64,000 nt of DNA, taken from positions 1 to 64,000 of the forward strand of contig NZ_SSON01000078.1 in assembly GCF_029871245.1 (NCBI RefSeq), written 5' to 3'. Position 1 is the first letter of the stretch. Each line of letters opens with the position of its first letter. The notes below the pieces were generated by a model. The model saw nothing but the letters and a program-made list of their open reading frames with translations, did not search any database and was not told the DNA's origin. Shown here piece after piece: positions 38,113 to 46,568 of this stretch. The stretch comes from Pseudomonas sp. BN102 (GTDB taxonomy: Bacteria > Pseudomonadota > Gammaproteobacteria > Pseudomonadales > Pseudomonadaceae). Made by a program: the position numbers and the translations under genes.

Positions 38113-39165
38113 TCAATCCTGCGCCACCACCACCATCCTGCCCTCGCGGGCCGCCCGGGCGATGGCCTCCACCACCCGCAGGTTCTGCAAGCCGTCGCGG
38201 ACGCTCACCAGGGGTTCGGCCTCGCCGCGAATGACCTGGCAGAAATGCTCCAGCTGCAGCGCCAATGGGTCTTCGCGGTGCAACTCGGCCACCTCGCAGG
38301 TGAAGGGCTTCCACCAGGAGCGGTGCTCCGGCTGGTCGTAGCACTTCAGGCGCATGGTGGGCACGGCCAGTGAGCCGCCGGTGCCGGCGATCAGGTAGCA
38401 ATCCTCGTCGTCGTAGCTGGGGTAGTCGCGATTCTCGCCGGAGGTCTGCTCCCAGCTGCGGGCGGATGCGGCCGTGTCGGAGAGCAGAAAGCTGCCCAGG
38501 GCGCCATTGGCGAAACGCAGGCTGATGGACACCGTGTCCTCCACCGGGAATCCACGAGTAGCGCTGGAGGCCAGGGCCTGGACCGCGACTATCTCGCCAC
38601 ACAGCGAGCGCAGGTTGCCGATCTCGTGGATCAGGTTGATCAGCACCGGGCCGCCGCCGGCCTCGCGGCGCCAGGGCGCGGCATCGAAATAGTCGTCCGG
38701 TTTGTAGAAGAGCGCGCTCCCCATCACCGCCACCAGCGCCCCCAGGCGACCCTGGCGGATGATCTCCCGAGCCTGGGCCAGGATCGGGCTGTGGGCGCGG
38801 TGATGCCCCACCAGCAGTGGCACCCGCGAGCCACGGGTTGCTGCCAGCAGCCGCTCGCCCTCTTCCAGGGTATGTGCCACGGGCTTCTCGACCAGCGCGG
38901 CGACGCCCGCCTGCAAGCAGGTCAAGGCCTGCTCCACATGCAGTTGGTTGGGCGTGGCGAGGATGATGCCGTCCGGCCGCGCCTGCTCGAACAGCGCCTC
39001 CAGGGAAGGGAACAGCGGCACCCCGGCCCGTTCGGCCACCGCTCGGGCCGCGGGTGCGGGGTCGATCAGGGCCACGGGTTCGCAGGAGCGGCTGGCCTGG
39101 AGGAGTTCGAGGTGGCGCTGGCCGATCAGGCCGGCGCCGGCAATGGCGATGCAGAGGCTGTTCAT
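38113..39165 (-). CDS. Gfo/Idh/MocA family oxidoreductase
   Basis: 350 aa from the ATG at 39165; the frame runs on to 39219 without conserved sequence. N-terminal Rossmann motif AIAGAGLIGQRH, then the family EKPVAHTLEEGERL with the conserved Lys, and a C-terminal alpha/beta domain with GGGPVLINLIHEI, where a GGxxxDxGxH-type motif would lie in many relatives. It probably oxidises or isomerises a polyol or sugar with NAD(P). A LysR gene diverges from it and is its likely regulator. Confidence 0.9.
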   Translation of the reverse strand: MNSLCIAIAGAGLIGQRHLELLQASRSCEPVALIDPAPAARAVAERAGVPLFPSLEALFEQARPDGIILATPNQLHVEQALTCLQAGVAALVEKPVAHTLEEGERLLAATRGSRVPLLVGHHRAHSPILAQAREIIRQGRLGALVAVMGSALFYKPDDYFDAAPWRREAGGGPVLINLIHEIGNLRSLCGEIVAVQALASSATRGFPVEDTVSISLRFANGALGSFLLSDTAASARSWEQTSGENRDYPSYDDEDCYLIAGTGGSLAVPTMRLKCYDQPEHRSWWKPFTCEVAELHREDPLALQLEHFCQVIRGEAEPLVSVRDGLQNLRVVEAIARAAREGRMVVVAQD

Positions 39166-39222
39166 TTCGTTCGATCTGTTCCGGTGGTGGAAAGGGGCGA
39201 TCGAAAGACTAATATTCACTAT

Positions 39223-39237
39223 CGGATCTATAATCCG
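39223..39237. promoter_or_regulatory. palindrome and -10 box between the oxidoreductase and LysR genes
   Basis: CGGAT-CTATA-ATCCG is a 5-bp dyad that covers a perfect TATAAT (39229-39234) in the plus direction, only eight bases before the LysR ATG. A good -35 is not seen. It would suit autorepression by the LysR protein, with a very short or leaderless mRNA. Inference only. Confidence 0.35.
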
Positions 39238-39242
39238 CCTCC

Positions 39243-40187
39243 ATGAAAAATCAGAATGCGCTATTAGCGAATAATGACCCCTTCCTCCGCGACCTCTTGC
39301 TGTTCTGCAGCGTGGCGCGGCGTTCCAGCTTCGTCGCCGGGGCGACCGAACTGGGCATCTCCCCGGCCCACGTCAGCAAGCGCATCGCGATGCTGGAAGA
39401 GTCCCTCGGGGTCAGGCTGTTCAATCGCACCACGCGGCGGGTGAACATCACCGCCGACGGCGAGGCGGCCTTCGCCTGGGCACAGAAGATCCTCGAAGAT
39501 GTGGAAGGCATGGTCGAGGCCCTGTCCGGGCTGCGCGGCGAACCGACCGGCGTGCTGCGCATCGCCACCAGCTTGCGCCTGGGACGCGACTACCTGTCGC
39601 CGGTGCTGTCCCTGTTGCGCCAGCGCTATCCGGGACTGGAAGTCTGGCTGGAGCTGCTGGACCGGCGGGTGGACTTGATCGGCGAGAACTTCGACATCGA
39701 CCTGCGGGTGGGCGAGGTGCACGAGCCGCACCTGATTGCCCACAAGATCGCTGAAAGCTACCGCATGCTCTGCGCCGCGCCGGCTTACCTCGAGCGGCAC
39801 GGCCAGCCGCGCACCCTGGCCGACCTGGCACAGCACGATTGCCTGCTGTTCCGCGAGCGCGATCTGGGCTTCGGCGTCTGGCGCCTGAGCGGCCCCAACG
39901 GCGAGGAAACGGTGAAGGTGACCGGCCCCATGGCCTCCAACCACAGCGACGTGGTGCGCCAGTGGGCCCACGAAGGCCACGGGGTGATCATGGCGTCGGT
40001 CTGGGACGCCGCGCCCAGCATCAAGGCCGGAAAACTGGTGCGGGTGCTGCCTGCCTATCGGCAGGCAGCCGATGTCTGGGCGGTGACCGCCGCCAGGGCT
40101 TCCGGCTCGGCCAAGGTGAAACTGTGCATCGACTTCCTTGCGGAACAACTGACCCGGGGCCCCCATGCCCTGGACACCCACCTCTGA
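39243..40187 (+). CDS. LysR family transcriptional regulator
   Basis: 314 aa. Helix-turn-helix ATELGISPAHVSKRIAMLEE near the N-terminus and a LysR substrate-binding domain with the conserved GVLRIATSLRLGR and the LLFRERDLGFGVW region typical of the CrgA/DsdC-like group. It is divergent from the Gfo/Idh/MocA gene, which it probably controls. The 89 bp up to gltS carry no clear terminator. Confidence 0.92.
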   Translation: MKNQNALLANNDPFLRDLLLFCSVARRSSFVAGATELGISPAHVSKRIAMLEESLGVRLFNRTTRRVNITADGEAAFAWAQKILEDVEGMVEALSGLRGEPTGVLRIATSLRLGRDYLSPVLSLLRQRYPGLEVWLELLDRRVDLIGENFDIDLRVGEVHEPHLIAHKIAESYRMLCAAPAYLERHGQPRTLADLAQHDCLLFRERDLGFGVWRLSGPNGEETVKVTGPMASNHSDVVRQWAHEGHGVIMASVWDAAPSIKAGKLVRVLPAYRQAADVWAVTAARASGSAKVKLCIDFLAEQLTRGPHALDTHL

Positions 40188-40276
40188 GGCTGGGTCGACA
40201 AGCTCCGCCTCCTTGGCTAGACCTCTAGGCAGGTGGCCCCGTTGTCGCGTGGCCACGTCTGGCAGGGAGCTCTGAC

Positions 40277-41470
40277 GTGACGCTGCAACCCCTGGAAACC
40301 CTTCTCGTGGCCGCCCTGGCATTGCTCCTGGGGCGTCTGGTCAATCGCCTGATTCCCGTGCTGTCTCGCTACAACATCCCGGAGCCGATCACCGGCGGCC
40401 TGGTGGTCTCCATCGGCCTGGCCCTGGCCGGCGCGGTGAGCGACTTCAGCGTGGAATTCGACACCACCATGAAGCCGGCCCTGCTCCTGGCCTTCTTCTC
40501 CGCCGTGGGGCTGTCGGCGGATCTGGCGATGCTCAAGCACGGCGGCAAGCGCCTGGCTCTATTCGTCATCGCCCTGATTCCCTTCCTCTTCCTGCAGAAC
40601 ATCCTCGGCATCCTGGTCGCCTGGGGCCTGGACATGCACCCGCTTATGGGGCTGGTGGGCGGCACCATTACCCTGGTCGGCGGCCACGGCACCGGCGCCG
40701 CCTATGCCGAGCGCTTCGCCGAAGTGAACAACCTGCAATCGATCATGGAACTGTCGATGACCGGCGCCACCCTCGGCCTGGTGGCTGGTGGGATCATCGG
40801 CGGCCCGCTGGCCCAATGGCTGATCAAGCGCCACAAGCTGGCCGGAAACGCCGCCCACGCCGGGCACCATGAGATTGCCGGCGACGACACCACCACGCCC
40901 GCCACTGCCGGCAACTTCCTCACCGTGCTGGCGGCCACCCTGGCGGCTCTGGTGGCCGGACAGGTGCTGGCCGGGCTGTTCGGCGAGGGCGCAGTCACCC
41001 TGCCGAGTTTCCTCTGGTGCCTGCTGCTGGGTGTCGCGATTCGCAACCTCCTGCCCCTGGTCGGCGTGCGGCTGAACGACGGCTCCATCGACCTGCTGGC
41101 CTCGGTGACCCTCTCGCTGTTCCTGGTGATCACCATGATGGCGCTCAACCTCGGCCACGTCGCCAGCGTGGCCGGCCCGCTGCTGCTGATGCTGGTCGCG
41201 CAGTCGGCGCTGGCCATGGTCTACGGCGCCTGGGCGGTTTACCGCTATACCGGCCGGGATTACGAAAGCGCGGTGCTCTCGGCGGCCTTCTGCGGCTTCG
41301 CCATCGGCGCCACGGCCACCGCCATCGCCAATATGCAGGCCATCGCCCACAAGTACGGGCCGGCGCCGGAGGCCTTCATCGTCGCGCCGCTGGTAGGCGC
41401 CTTCCTCATCGACCTGCTCAACGCGCTGGTGCTCACCGGCTTCCTGGCGTTGCCGGGAATGGGAGGTTGA
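40277..41470 (+). CDS. gltS: sodium/glutamate symporter GltS
   Basis: 397 aa from a GTG at 40277 with GGGAG nine bases upstream. About ten membrane segments and the two GltS re-entrant loop motifs (GGTITLVGGHGTGAAYAE and, in the C-terminal half, FCGFAIGATATAIANMQA). It imports glutamate with sodium. The family match is clear in TGGLVVSIGLALAG and in length. Only 2 bp separate it from the lipoprotein gene, so the two are one operon. Confidence 0.94.
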   Translation: MTLQPLETLLVAALALLLGRLVNRLIPVLSRYNIPEPITGGLVVSIGLALAGAVSDFSVEFDTTMKPALLLAFFSAVGLSADLAMLKHGGKRLALFVIALIPFLFLQNILGILVAWGLDMHPLMGLVGGTITLVGGHGTGAAYAERFAEVNNLQSIMELSMTGATLGLVAGGIIGGPLAQWLIKRHKLAGNAAHAGHHEIAGDDTTTPATAGNFLTVLAATLAALVAGQVLAGLFGEGAVTLPSFLWCLLLGVAIRNLLPLVGVRLNDGSIDLLASVTLSLFLVITMMALNLGHVASVAGPLLLMLVAQSALAMVYGAWAVYRYTGRDYESAVLSAAFCGFAIGATATAIANMQAIAHKYGPAPEAFIVAPLVGAFLIDLLNALVLTGFLALPGMGG

Positions 41471-41472
41471 CC

Positions 41473-42966
41473 ATGTTCCGTGCCCTGATGCTCGGCCTGC
41501 TGGCACTGACGCTGGCGGCCTGCTCCAAAGGCCCCGACCAGGCGACCCTGGAAACCGAAGTGCAGCAACGCCTGCAACAGGCCTTCGGCGCCAATGTGCT
41601 CGGCCTTGCACAGCTGGACCGGCGTGGATCGGCCAGCGACGTCAATGCCCCGCCCGGCGAAAAGCGCCTGGTGATCTACTTCGATAGCACCCTCGAAGTC
41701 GAACGCGACCAGGACTTCGGCTCCTGGGATTCCCCCGGCGTCGCCAGCCTGATCAGCGCCCTGGGCGCGGGCCCGCGCGGCCTGTCCGGAATCCGCAGCG
41801 GCGGCAACAAACAGGGCGACCTGCTGCTCGCCCACGGCAGCCTGATCTACCGCCAGGTGGAGGGTGGCTGGCAGGCGGTGGTGCCCCAGGGCTTCAAAGC
41901 CCCGCCGGCACCCGAAACCATCGAGCCGGGCGTGGGCCAGACCCGCGAGCAACTGGTGGCGGCCATGAGCACAGCGCTCAACCTCTCGCCCGGCGGCACC
42001 GGGGTGAAGGAGCGGGCCATCATCTCCGACGAGGTGAGCCGTGCAGTGAGCAATATCCAGGGCCGGCTGAGCCGCCTGCAGAAGGGCTTCCCCCTGGCCG
42101 GTGGACCCGCTGCCGGACAATACGCGCGCCTGGCCCAGGCCATGACCAGCCTGCTGCACCCCAAAGGCCTGCAACTGATGCCTCTGAATACCGAGGGCGG
42201 CCTGGACAACCTGCGCATGCTGCGCCGGGGCGACGTAGTGCTGGCCCTGTCCCAGAGCGACATGGCGCAGCTGGCGGTCAACGGCAGCGGCCCCTTTGCC
42301 GAGACCGGCCCCTACTCCAGCCTGCGCGCCCTGGCCAGCCTCTATCCGGAACCGGTGCACGTGCTGGTTCGCGGAGACAGCCCGGTGCGCGACCTGGCCG
42401 GCCTGCGCGGCAAGCGGGTCAACCTTGGCCAGCCGGGCTCCGCCTCGCGGGATACCGCCCTGGCCGTGCTGGCAGCCCACGGCATCAGGCCCGAGGACCT
42501 GGCCGAAGCCGCCAGCCTGGATCTGCAGCAGGCCCTGACCGCCATTCGCGATAGTCGGTTGGACGCCACCCTGCAGGTAATCGGAGCCCCCGCCGACAGC
42601 ATCCGCGCCGCCAGCGAGGCCATGCAGCTGCGCCTGCTGCCCCTGGAGGAATCCGCCATACGCCAACTGGAAGCTAGCCGCCCCGGTACTTTCGCCACCC
42701 AGGTGGCGGCCGGGACCTACCCCAACCAGACAGCGCCCGTGCCCACCCTGGCCGTGAGCGCCCTGCTGCTCTGCGACGAAAAACTCAGCGCGGGCGAGGT
42801 CGACCAGCTGGTGCGCCAGCTGTTCGCTCCGGACAACGACTGGTTGGCCGCCGGCAGCATCCAGGGCGAGCAACTGTCACCGGCCAACGCCCGGCGCGGC
42901 CTGGCCATTCCCCTGCACGAAGGCGCACTGCGCACCCTGGGCCAGCCGCAAGAGCCCACCCCGTAG
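41473..42966 (+). CDS. lipoprotein with TAXI-type solute-binding domain
   Basis: 497 aa from the ATG at 41473; the upstream open frame is inside gltS. A lipobox LAAC at residues 14-17 follows a hydrophobic signal. Residues about 20-190 are of a type I do not recognise, predicted periplasmic. The rest looks like a TAXI family TRAP solute-binding protein (DVVLALSQSDMAQLAVNGSG, LRALASLYPEPVHVLVR, LRGKRVNLGQPGSASRDTAL). No TRAP membrane subunits are nearby, but GltS is, so it may feed or sense glutamate for GltS; that is inference. Confidence 0.82.
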   Translation: MFRALMLGLLALTLAACSKGPDQATLETEVQQRLQQAFGANVLGLAQLDRRGSASDVNAPPGEKRLVIYFDSTLEVERDQDFGSWDSPGVASLISALGAGPRGLSGIRSGGNKQGDLLLAHGSLIYRQVEGGWQAVVPQGFKAPPAPETIEPGVGQTREQLVAAMSTALNLSPGGTGVKERAIISDEVSRAVSNIQGRLSRLQKGFPLAGGPAAGQYARLAQAMTSLLHPKGLQLMPLNTEGGLDNLRMLRRGDVVLALSQSDMAQLAVNGSGPFAETGPYSSLRALASLYPEPVHVLVRGDSPVRDLAGLRGKRVNLGQPGSASRDTALAVLAAHGIRPEDLAEAASLDLQQALTAIRDSRLDATLQVIGAPADSIRAASEAMQLRLLPLEESAIRQLEASRPGTFATQVAAGTYPNQTAPVPTLAVSALLLCDEKLSAGEVDQLVRQLFAPDNDWLAAGSIQGEQLSPANARRGLAIPLHEGALRTLGQPQEPTP

Positions 42967-43023
42967 GGTAGGCCGGGCGGCGATCCGCTTCAGCCCACCG
43001 CCGAGATCGATCGTCGGCCGAAG

Positions 43024-43719
43024 TCAGGGCACATAGCCGCTTTCCATGACATCCCGGTAGGCCGCGGCGAAGGCATGCCAGTCCTCTTCCGGCATCGGCT
43101 TGTGCAGCTGCTTGAACTGCTCGTAGTCATGCTTGGCGGCGCTGTAGCTGGTCAACCGGTGACAGCTCTTGGCCAGGCCGAGCAAGGCGATCTCCACCTT
43201 CTTTTCCCGCCCGCCCGTTACCTTGACGAAGATGTTCTTCGGGTACAGGCGGCCATGCTCCCAGCCGCCGAGGTGCATGCGTCCCACGGTGTTGGCCAAT
43301 TGCTGGAGCAACTGCTGGTTGAGCTCCGCCGGCACCGGTTCGGCATACCACTCTTCGAGGCTGCGGAAGCCGTCCAGGCTTTCGGTGATGAGCAGGGCCT
43401 GCCATTCGGTCTCGGTCTTGCGCGCCGCGCTGAACACCACCTTGGGTACGCGGATGCCCAGCCGCGCCAGAGCCTGCAGCGCCTGCAGCTCGTGGAGGAT
43501 GGTCGGCTGGCCGAAGGGATGGACCATGGAGCGGTGGAAATGATTGATCTGGCGCTTGCTGTAGAGCAACTGGCCATCCGGCGTGTGCAGCCGCTGGATG
43601 CCGCTTTCCCCGCTGTAGAGCTGATCCTGGGACTCGAACCACTCGCCGTAGGTGTCCCACCACTTGTCGAAGTTGGCGTCCTCGGTGGCGCTGTCGTGCC
43701 TGAACCACTGGGTGTTCAT
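43024..43719 (-). CDS. InaA/lipopolysaccharide kinase family protein
   Basis: 231 aa from the ATG at 43719 with AGGAGG nine bases upstream. The protein-kinase-like fold of InaA/WaaP is seen as YSKRQINHFHRSM, LHELQALQALARLGIRVP, a conserved ITESLDGF hinge-like stretch and HLGGWEHGRLYPKNIFVK in place of the HxD loop (the Asp position reads Gly-Arg, HGRLYPKN). In Pseudomonas InaA is induced by weak acid and its substrate is unknown. It stands alone. Confidence 0.82.
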   Translation of the reverse strand: MNTQWFRHDSATEDANFDKWWDTYGEWFESQDQLYSGESGIQRLHTPDGQLLYSKRQINHFHRSMVHPFGQPTILHELQALQALARLGIRVPKVVFSAARKTETEWQALLITESLDGFRSLEEWYAEPVPAELNQQLLQQLANTVGRMHLGGWEHGRLYPKNIFVKVTGGREKKVEIALLGLAKSCHRLTSYSAAKHDYEQFKQLHKPMPEEDWHAFAAAYRDVMESGYVP

Positions 43720-43947
43720 CGGAGCACCTCCTCGCGGAGCACGACCGCCCCGCAGGGTTACTGCCAAGGCAACCCTTCGCGGGCCGCCGCCTGAGGCCGG
43801 GAACCTGACCCCCTGGAATTCAACTTAGCGCCCTTTTGCACCTTTTGCCGGCGCGTTTACAGGCACCTGGGGGTCGAATCCAGACAACTCCCGGTACGGC
43901 ATTGGACCTATGGTGACGGACCTTTCATCAGATCGATTGGAGCTGAC

Positions 43948-44292
43948 ATGTCTGATTTCATCACCGTTCTGCGCGAAACCTGCCCCACTCCGGTCCTGGA
44001 TGCCACCAAGTGGAAACGCATCGGCGGCGATCCGCACACCGTGAACCTCAATGCCTACCTCTCCAAGGATGGCAGCAAGATCATGGGCACCTGGATCTGC
44101 ACCCCGGGCAAGTTCGAGGTGAACTACGAGAAGTGGGAGTACTGCCACTTCCTCGACGGCTATTGCATCATCACCCCGGAAGGCGAGCAGCCGCTGCACC
44201 TGAAGGCCGGTGACGTGTTCGTGATCGAACCCGGCATGAAGGGCACCTGGGAAGTGGTGGAAACGGTGCGCAAGTACTTCGTCTTCGCCTGA
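43948..44292 (+). CDS. cupin domain protein (EutQ-like)
   Basis: 114 aa with GGAGC upstream. A single small cupin barrel: GTWICTPGKFEVNYEKWEYCHFLDG then ITPEGEQPLHLKAGDVFVIEPGMKGTWEV, matching the (S)-ureidoglycine aminohydrolase/EutQ cupin family; metal-site residues are reduced (Glu, His). Function unknown. It is followed 17 bp later by a large inverted repeat. Confidence 0.85.
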   Translation: MSDFITVLRETCPTPVLDATKWKRIGGDPHTVNLNAYLSKDGSKIMGTWICTPGKFEVNYEKWEYCHFLDGYCIITPEGEQPLHLKAGDVFVIEPGMKGTWEVVETVRKYFVFA

Positions 44293-44308
44293 CTCCGCTC
44301 TCGAATTC

Positions 44309-44366
44309 CGTAGGGTGGGCTTCAGCCCACCATCGTGGGCCAGCGTGGGCTGAAGCCCACCCTACG
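44309..44366. repeat. 58-bp inverted repeat with perfect 22-bp arms
   Basis: Arms at 44309-44330 and 44345-44366 are exact reverse complements; each arm is itself a small hairpin around GGGCTTCAGCCC. A partial relative (GTAGGGTAGGCC ... TTCAGCCCACC) follows the lipoprotein gene at about 42964-43000. It resembles the TAGGGTGGGCT repeats scattered between genes in many Pseudomonas genomes. It may also end cupin transcription. Confidence 0.8.
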
Positions 44367-44389
44367 AGGCTGCGACGCCGCAAACAGAA

Positions 44390-44409
44390 GGCCGGGCATT
44401 TGCCCGGCC
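44390..44409. terminator. rho-independent terminator
   Basis: GGCCGGGCA-TT-TGCCCGGCC, a perfect 9-bp stem followed by TTTTC on the plus strand. It stands 17 bp from the convergent SDR stop and serves both genes, the minus side having a weaker T-tract (TTCTGTTT). Confidence 0.8.
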
Positions 44410-44426
44410 TTTTCTTCGTCTGCCGA

Positions 44427-45224
44427 TCAGGCCTTGTAGCGTGCGGCGGCCTTCGACAGCGACAGGTTCGGCGCCATCTGGAAGCGCGCGGCGGTGAAGC
44501 GCTCCCAGTCAGCCTGCTCCGGCAGCGAGGGGATGGTCACCAGCTCGCCCTGGTCCAGGCCAGCCAGCGCCGCATCGACCATCTCGTCCACGTCCATGAG
44601 GATTTCCTGGGGAATGTTGTCGATACCGGTGCCCGAGCGCTCCCAGATCTCGGTACGGGTCGCCCCTGGCAGCACCACCTGGACGCGCACGCCCTTGTCC
44701 CGCACTTCCTGGTTCAGCGACTGGCTGAGGTTGAGCACGTAGGCCTTGGTGCCGCTGTAGGTGCCATTGAACATTTCCGGCGCCAGGGCCAGCACCGAGG
44801 CGATGTTGATCAGTGTGCCACGCCCCTGGGCGACGAAATTCGCGGCCGCGGCGGCAGCCAGGTGGGTCACGGCCACCACGTTGAGCTGGATCATCGCGTC
44901 GAAGCGGTCCAGGTCGGTATCCAGCAGGCTGCCGCTGATGGCCACGCCGGCGTTGTTCACCAGCAGGCTGATGGCTGCATCACTGCGCAACCGTTGCGCC
45001 ACGCGATTCAGGTCGGCCCTGTCGGTCAGGTCGGCCTTCATCACCTCCACCTTCACCCCGGCCTGCTCGCGCAGCTCTGCCGCCAGGGCTTCCAGGCGGG
45101 CCTGATCACGGGCGACCAGCAACAGGTCGTAGCCCCGCTCGGCCAGGCGCCTGGCATAGGTGGCACCGATGCCGGTGGACGCGCCGGTGATCAGGGCAAC
45201 GCCTTGGTGCTTCTGTTCGCTCAT
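44427..45224 (-). CDS. SDR family oxidoreductase
   Basis: 265 aa from the ATG at 45224. Cofactor loop TGASTGIG at residues 14-21, NNAG, Ser in LINIASVLA and YSGTK as Tyr/Lys pair. It belongs to the DltE/YqjQ-like SDR group by its VALITGAS start and ARDQARLEALAAEL. Substrate unknown. A palindrome lies in its control region. Confidence 0.9.
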   Translation of the reverse strand: MSEQKHQGVALITGASTGIGATYARRLAERGYDLLLVARDQARLEALAAELREQAGVKVEVMKADLTDRADLNRVAQRLRSDAAISLLVNNAGVAISGSLLDTDLDRFDAMIQLNVVAVTHLAAAAAANFVAQGRGTLINIASVLALAPEMFNGTYSGTKAYVLNLSQSLNQEVRDKGVRVQVVLPGATRTEIWERSGTGIDNIPQEILMDVDEMVDAALAGLDQGELVTIPSLPEQADWERFTAARFQMAPNLSLSKAAARYKA

Positions 45225-45277
45225 GGTTCTGTCTCCAGGCAATGACTCGGGGATTCGAGTGAGGAACTTAAATTACA

Positions 45278-45293
45278 CTCGTAATATTACAAG
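45278..45293. promoter_or_regulatory. palindromic operator upstream of the SDR gene
   Basis: CTCGTAATATTACAAG, an inverted repeat with the centre GTAATATTAC perfect and one arm mismatch. It lies about 55 bp upstream of the SDR start in a short AT-rich stretch. Such symmetrical sites are typical of TetR family repressors; no such gene is adjacent, so the regulator would act from elsewhere. Confidence 0.4.
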
Positions 45294-45352
45294 CGCAATA
45301 TCTCTCATCCACCACTCGTCGTTCCAAGAACCTGAAAGGTTCCGGATGCCCT

Positions 45353-45601
45353 TCAGCCGCCTTGTGACGAAGCGGGAACCTCAGCGGCGCGTGCGACCGC
45401 AGGCGGCCCCGGCTGGGCGAGGGTTGGCGACGGCTCCGCGATGGCGGACGGGGAGTCCGCCGCCTCCGGGCTCATCGCCCGGCGAAAGCCCTTGATGGCC
45501 TCGCCCAGATCGGGGCCGAGGGTCTTGAGGCGTTTGGTGCCGAACAGCAGTACGGCGACGACGATGATGACCAGCCAGTGCTTCCAGTCGGTGATGCCCA
45601 T
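45353..45601 (-). CDS. TatA/E family twin-arginine translocase subunit
   Basis: 82 aa. One short N-terminal membrane helix ([18 protein letters not shown]), the FGTKRL hinge, an amphipathic helix ([16 protein letters not shown]) and a Pro/Ala tail. TatA forms the pore part of the Tat pathway for folded proteins. tatB and tatC are not nearby, so this is a second, orphan tatA. It is the last gene of a cluster whose flavoprotein has a clear Tat signal, suggesting a dedicated subunit. Confidence 0.88.
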   Translation of the reverse strand: MGITDWKHWLVIIVVAVLLFGTKRLKTLGPDLGEAIKGFRRAMSPEAADSPSAIAEPSPTLAQPGPPAVARAAEVPASSQGG

Positions 45602-45669
45602 GGGCTCGCTCCTCGCGGGAATTCAGGGAAATGCTGGGCGGGCACCGGTGTGGAAACCCGCCCGCCGCA

Positions 45670-46128
45670 TCATTGGTTCAGCCAGGGATAGCGCGCGGAA
45701 TCGCGGCCGCCGTAGTCCGGGTCGAGGTAGATGAAGCAGCGCTGGATCTTCCAGTCGCGGATCTCGAACACGTCGCACCAATGGCCCGCACCCCAGCCGG
45801 GTACGCCGGCGCGCCAGGGGCCGTCGACATGCTCGCCGTGACTGGTGCCCTCGCAGACCACCAGGTCGCTGCCTGAGAAGATCCAGTTGAAGTGCGAGTA
45901 GTCATGGGTGATCGACTTGAGGCGGCTACCGAGGTCGCCGAACATCTTGCCGATCTGCTCGCGGCCGGTGGCCAGGCCCCACTTGGGAAACAGCACCTGG
46001 GCGTCTTCGGCGAAGAGGTCGAGGATGCTGCCACCCGTGGAGGTGATACCGCCGTTGTCGAAGGCTTTCAGGTATTCCAGCGCCACCGACTTGCGCTGCT
46101 CGTCGGTCATGGTCTGTGTGCTCAGCAT
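45670..46128 (-). CDS. NTF2-fold (SnoaL/ketosteroid isomerase-like) protein
   Basis: 152 aa, no signal peptide. The sequence EYLKAFDNGGITSTGGSILD and LFAEDAQVLFPKWGLATGRE are typical of the SnoaL-like branch of the NTF2 superfamily, and the hydrophobic C-terminal beta sheet (SDLVVCEGTSHGEHVDGPWR ... DVFEIRDWKIQRCFIYLDPD) fits. Members isomerise, cyclise or hydrolyse small hydrophobic molecules or only bind them. It follows the cytochrome gene by 26 bp. Substrate unknown. Confidence 0.82.
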   Translation of the reverse strand: MLSTQTMTDEQRKSVALEYLKAFDNGGITSTGGSILDLFAEDAQVLFPKWGLATGREQIGKMFGDLGSRLKSITHDYSHFNWIFSGSDLVVCEGTSHGEHVDGPWRAGVPGWGAGHWCDVFEIRDWKIQRCFIYLDPDYGGRDSARYPWLNQ

Positions 46129-46154
46129 GGGAGTCTCCGGTTCGCGAAAATGGA

Positions 46155-46538
46155 TCAGTGTAGGGACTGGACGTACTGGATAATCCGGGCGCGCTTGGCC
46201 GGGTCATCCTGGAAGTAGGTCATGGCGTTGCCCGGCGCCACGGTCTGGGTGTCGGTCAGCCAGGCATCGAGCAGCTGGTTGTCCCAGGTCTTGTCTGCCA
46301 TGGCCTGGCGGAAGCCCTCGGAGTAAGTGAAACCGGCCGCGCCGCCCGCCTTGCGGCCGATCAGGCCGTACAGGTTCGGACCCTGGCCGTGGGGCTCTCC
46401 CTGCTTGAAGGTGTGGCAGACCGCGCAGTGGTTGCTGGTCAGCTTTTCGGCCAGGGCCAGGTCGTCGGCCTGGGCCGCGCCGGCGGCGCCAAGGAACAGG
46501 AGGCCCAGGGCCAGCTCGCGTTTGAAGGGATTGCGCAT
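46155..46538 (-). CDS. class I cytochrome c
   Basis: 127 aa. A signal peptide (RELALGLLFLGAAGAAQADD) sends it to the periplasm. Heme motif CAVCH at about residues 38-42, a conserved GPNLYGLIGRKAG, and the sixth ligand Met in VAPGNAMTYF, as in cytochrome c2/c550. It probably takes electrons from the flavoprotein encoded 30 bp upstream. A single heme, no membrane anchor. Confidence 0.92.
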   Translation of the reverse strand: MRNPFKRELALGLLFLGAAGAAQADDLALAEKLTSNHCAVCHTFKQGEPHGQGPNLYGLIGRKAGGAAGFTYSEGFRQAMADKTWDNQLLDAWLTDTQTVAPGNAMTYFQDDPAKRARIIQYVQSLH

Positions 46539-46568
46539 CGTGATTGCCTCGCGGATACGGCGGCCGGG

